A DNA stretch of 7,552 nt from an uncultured Actinomycetes bacterium (GTDB taxonomy: Bacteria > Actinomycetota > Thermoleophilia > Gaiellales > F1-60-MAGs149). Below, one piece after another: positions 5,993-7,552 of the stretch. Location of the stretch: the NCBI GenBank assembly GCA_903873565.1, contig CAIQOY010000319.1, positions 1-7,552 on the forward strand. Direction: 5' to 3'. Below the pieces are notes generated by a model that saw only the letters and a program-made list of their open reading frames with translations, made no database searches and had not been told where the DNA came from. Position 1 is the stretch's first letter. Each line of letters starts with the position of its first letter. The position numbers and the translations under genes were made by a program.

Positions 5993-7552
5993 CACGGGCG
6001 CACCCGGCAGATCCCGGCGTAGCCGCAGAAGCGCGAGCAGACCGGCCCCTTCTCGCCCCCGCGCGGATCGTGGCCGATCGCGCCGGCGCGGATCGCCTCG
6101 ATCCGCGCGGCGGCCAGCTCCCGCGCCCGCTCGAGGGCGGCCTCGAAGGCCTCGTGCTCGAGCCGGTCGTCGCGGCTCAGGCCGGTCGGCAGCACGTCCT
6201 CCTGGGAGGCGTCGACGATCCCCCGCACCGCGCCCTTGCGGATCGACACGTAGAGCCCGCCGACGGGCTCGCGCCCCAGCACCTCGCGCAGCGCCAGCAT
6301 GTACAGCGGCAGCTGCAGGCGCTCCTCCTCGAGGATCTTCGGACCCGTGCTGATCGTGCTCGTCTTGTAGTCCACCACCGCGGCCCGCGCGGTGAAGGCG
6401 GGATCGATGTCGATGCGGTCGATCTGGCCCGTGACCCGGGCCGGCCCGACGTCGAGCCCGCCGCGCGCGCCGCCGAACGGCACCTCGAACTCGGACGGGA
6501 CGAGCGGGGCCTCGGCGCGCGCCGCGCGCCGCACGAGGCGGGCGAGGTCGCGCTGCATCGACCAGGCCATCAGGCGCAGGGCGAGCGCGTCGCCCGCGCG
6601 GATCGGGGTGATGTCCGCGACGACCTCGTCGACGATGCGGCGGAGCTCGACCAGCGCCTCGTCGATCCGGTCCGCGGCGACCGCGGTCGTGCCGAGGCGG
6701 GCGGGGACCTCGCGGTAGAAGCGGGCGAGCGCCTTGTGCGCGAGCTGGCCCACGGCGAGGCGGTCATCGACCGGCCGGTCGATCTCGCGCAGGCCGAGGT
6801 GGCGCTCGACGAACCACTTCGAGGAGCAGTCGCCGAACAGCTCGAGCGCGGTCGCGTTGAAGCGCTCCGTCGCGGCGAGGTCGTCGAGGGTGCGGGCGTC
6901 GGCGAGGGTCAGGCGCCGGCGGTGCACGGCGATGGCCCGACGGATCGCGTGGCCGATGCCCGCCTCGCCGGCGAGGCGCAGGGCGCGGGCGCGGTCGTCG
7001 GGCGCGATCAGCGCGATCGCCCGGGCGCGCTCGCGCGTCGTCGGGGCCTCCTCGAGCGGCAGGGCCGCGTCGCAGAAGCGCCGCCGGCGCGGCGGCGGGT
7101 CGCCCGCGGCGGCCATCAGGTCCTCCCAGATCGCCGGAGGCGATGCCGTGCGGCCCTCGTCGTCGGCGACGCGCAGGACGAGCACGAGCCGCCGGCGCGG
7201 GCGCGTGGCGACGGCGTAGACGAGATGGCGTGCGAGCTCGGCCCGGTCGGGCCCCTCGGCGAGCGGGTCGCCGGTGGGCGCCGCCCCGTACATCGGCTCC
7301 TCGAGCCCCACCGCGACCAGCACGTCGACGTCGGCCGTGCGCGCGGCGCGGGGGTCGAGCACCGCCACTGCCCGTTCGGGGGCGTCCGGCTCGCGCACGA
7401 GGATCTGCCCGAGCAGGTCGCGCACCTCCTCGCGGTCAGGCGCGGGGTCCAGGGCGCCGAGCTCGGCGAGCGCCCGCAGGACGTCGGCGGCGAGCGCGGC
7501 GTCGGCGCGCACCGCCGCATCGGCCGCGGGGGCGCCGACCCCGTGCGCGCGG
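5992..7552 (-). CDS. AddB/AdnA-like nuclease subunit, C-terminal part (partial)
   Basis: The frame is open to the right edge, so the N-terminus is missing and 519 residues are visible (numbered here from the edge). The GTG at 7512 is internal, not a start. Residues about 60-125 resemble the last helicase-like motifs of AddB/AdnA, including an LDPRAA stretch and a YAVATRPRRR version of motif VI. The C-terminal nuclease is complete: C242 in a DCSSKWF motif, H272 in QLAHKAL, D378 in GQIDRID, D394 and K396 in VVDYKTS, and Q413 and Y417 in QLPLY. C505-X3-C509-X5-C515 completes a typical iron-sulfur set with C242. The protein would pair with the next gene's product as a heterodimeric end-resection nuclease. 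Its stop overlaps that gene's start. Whether its own motor is active cannot be judged, because the Walker A region lies outside the window. Confidence 0.9.
   Translation of the reverse strand, partial: RAHGVGAPAADAAVRADAALAADVLRALAELGALDPAPDREEVRDLLGQILVREPDAPERAVAVLDPRAARTADVDVLVAVGLEEPMYGAAPTGDPLAEGPDRAELARHLVYAVATRPRRRLVLVLRVADDEGRTASPPAIWEDLMAAAGDPPPRRRRFCDAALPLEEAPTTRERARAIALIAPDDRARALRLAGEAGIGHAIRRAIAVHRRRLTLADARTLDDLAATERFNATALELFGDCSSKWFVERHLGLREIDRPVDDRLAVGQLAHKALARFYREVPARLGTTAVAADRIDEALVELRRIVDEVVADITPIRAGDALALRLMAWSMQRDLARLVRRAARAEAPLVPSEFEVPFGGARGGLDVGPARVTGQIDRIDIDPAFTARAAVVDYKTSTISTGPKILEEERLQLPLYMLALREVLGREPVGGLYVSIRKGAVRGIVDASQEDVLPTGLSRDDRLEHEAFEAALERARELAAARIEAIRAGAIGHDPRGGEKGPVCSRFCGYAGICRVRP

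Noticed and set aside
3113..6022. A 969-codon open frame on the plus strand opposite the helicase gene
   Set aside because: It is the antisense shadow of a GC-biased gene. Its protein is low-complexity (Arg, Gly, Val, Glu, His, Gln) with no motif, while the opposite strand has every helicase and nuclease motif.
7116..7520. A 134-codon minus-strand frame starting at an ATG at 7520
   Set aside because: It is out of frame with the AddB/AdnA-like protein and composed mainly of Arg, Ser, Pro, Thr and Ala, as expected of a shifted frame.

Overview
This is a very GC-rich window, with nearly every codon ending in G or C inside the genes. It looks like an ordinary chromosomal stretch from a high-GC bacterium. 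The codon usage, the pair of helicase-nuclease subunits and the tightly overlapping operons suggest an actinomycete-type organism. A deep-branching lineage such as Thermoleophilia is only a guess. No RNA genes, insertion sequences, CRISPR arrays, attachment sites or origins are visible.

The left part (1-1685, plus strand) is a compact redox or zinc-ribbon cluster. It holds the possible tail of an unidentified gene (to 35), a 58-residue zinc-ribbon protein (38-214), thioredoxin reductase trxB (274-1239), and a 147-residue zinc-ribbon plus PAS-like protein (1242-1685). The only real intergenic space is 215-273. It contains a perfect 7-bp hairpin and two overlapping mini reading frames that run into the trxB start.

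The right part (7552-1672, minus strand) is a DNA-repair operon read right to left. It starts with the C-terminal part of an AddB/AdnA-like nuclease subunit, truncated by the window edge. A complete 1102-residue AddA/AdnB-like UvrD-family helicase-nuclease follows, then endonuclease III (nth), then a 98-residue helical protein of unknown function. The first three genes are joined by one-base TGATG stop/start overlaps. The two large proteins would form the heterodimer that unwinds and resects double-strand breaks before RecA recombination. Nth excises oxidised pyrimidines.

The two operons converge and their last genes overlap tail to tail by 14 bp, so no ordinary intergenic terminator fits between them. 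I found no convincing new system. The points most worth a second look are the zinc-ribbon genes around trxB, the iron-sulfur-type cysteine sets on both nuclease subunits, the TGATG-linked repair operon, and a near-identical start sequence found three times between 38 and 287.
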